Assembly (NCBI RefSeq): GCF_007644105.1
Contig: NZ_VFAC01000015.1
Location: 1 to 64,000, forward strand
Source: Elioraea rosea
GTDB lineage: Bacteria > Pseudomonadota > Alphaproteobacteria > Acetobacterales > Acetobacteraceae
Reading direction: 5' to 3'
Length of the DNA stretch: 64,000 bases
The number at the start of each line of letters is the position of its first letter. The stretch's first letter is position 1. The position numbers and the translations under genes are program-made. This document shows, piece after piece, positions 63,788 to 64,000 of this stretch. The notes under the pieces were generated by a model. That model did no database searches. It was given only the letters and a program-made list of their open reading frames with translations, and had not been told where the DNA came from.

Positions 63788-64000
63788 TCAGCTCTCCTGG
63801 CGCGCGAAGAGCGCGAGACGGTCGACCGCGCCCTCGCGAAGATCGGCACGCTCGGCGACCAGAAGGTGCTTGGCCACTTTCTGCGAGGGCGTCTTCGGCA
63901 GCGCGGTGCGATACTCGAGGAAGCGCGGCACCTTGAACCGGGCAAGCCGTGCGGCGCAGTGCGCGAACACCGCCTCGGGCGGAAGCTCCGCCTCCGCAAC
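63788..64000 (-). CDS. acyl-CoA synthetase, C-terminal fragment
   Basis: The frame is open to the end of the window, so the gene is cut by the window edge. The visible 70 residues match the C-terminal domain of AMP-forming acyl-CoA ligases: ARFKVPRFLEYRTALPKTPSQKVAKHLL, where the catalytic Lys is the one in PSQKV. Together with the adjacent hydratase gene it forms a second ligase/hydratase pair in this window. Confidence 0.8.
   Translation of the reverse strand, partial: VAEAELPPEAVFAHCAARLARFKVPRFLEYRTALPKTPSQKVAKHLLVAERADLREGAVDRLALFARQES

Overview
The window is high-GC DNA that reads as the chromosome of an alphaproteobacterium, most likely in the Rhodospirillales/Acetobacteraceae. This placement is inferred from several features. 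TrmFO, GatCAB, a two-receiver PleD and a PmtA-like methyltransferase are all present. The gene order pyrB-pyrC-plsY-dprA-topA is kept. There is also a textbook EcfG general-stress promoter, a sigma factor class confined to alphaproteobacteria. No phage, insertion sequence, rRNA or CRISPR array was found. Most genes are housekeeping or central metabolism, with a few accessory patches.

Layout. 1-13 kb: the end of a LytM-fold envelope protein, two MFS exporters, a lipoprotein, a DUF815 ATPase, an SDR dehydrogenase, yajC (without secDF), sodB, a squalene/phytoene-synthase-like protein, trmFO, and divergent uvrA/ssb. 13-19 kb: a tandem PAP2/haloperoxidase-like protein, a small protein with an SGC...H signature under a 20-bp dyad, a GlcG-type protein, an isomerase/FAD-oxidoreductase pair, Hsp20 and a PmtA-like methyltransferase. 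19.5-28 kb: pleD, a low-GC intergenic region, a LuxR-type regulator, and two paralogous RTX beta-roll genes of 469 and 1339 codons separated by strong hairpins. 28-39 kb (minus strand): rpmG, an S41 protease, an unknown gene, topA-dprA-plsY-pyrC-pyrB (the last four overlapping by 4 bases at each junction), an orphan ABC binding protein and ruvX.

39-47 kb: gatC-gatA-[foreign-looking 163-aa gene]-gatB, otsB-otsA for trehalose, a GST, an AI-2E family permease and tRNA-Ser(GCU). 47.5-51 kb: a lower-GC stress/envelope cluster (YihY, DUF3618, holin-like DUF1469 and a low-complexity membrane-associated protein), the last three genes translationally coupled and headed by a GGAAC-N17-CGTT promoter. 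51-54 kb: an enoyl-CoA hydratase/acyl-CoA ligase pair and rnk. 54-64 kb: one long minus-strand catabolic operon with a polyamine-type ABC transporter (binding protein, ATPase, two permeases), an FAD amine/amino-acid oxidase, a molybdopterin oxidoreductase and an amidase, preceded by another enoyl-CoA hydratase and a truncated acyl-CoA ligase.

The parts most worth following up are: the LuxR/RTX pair with its 18-residue super-repeat; the SGC...H protein with its dyad; the gene inserted in the gat operon; the pseudo-dihydroorotase; and the EcfG-driven cluster.
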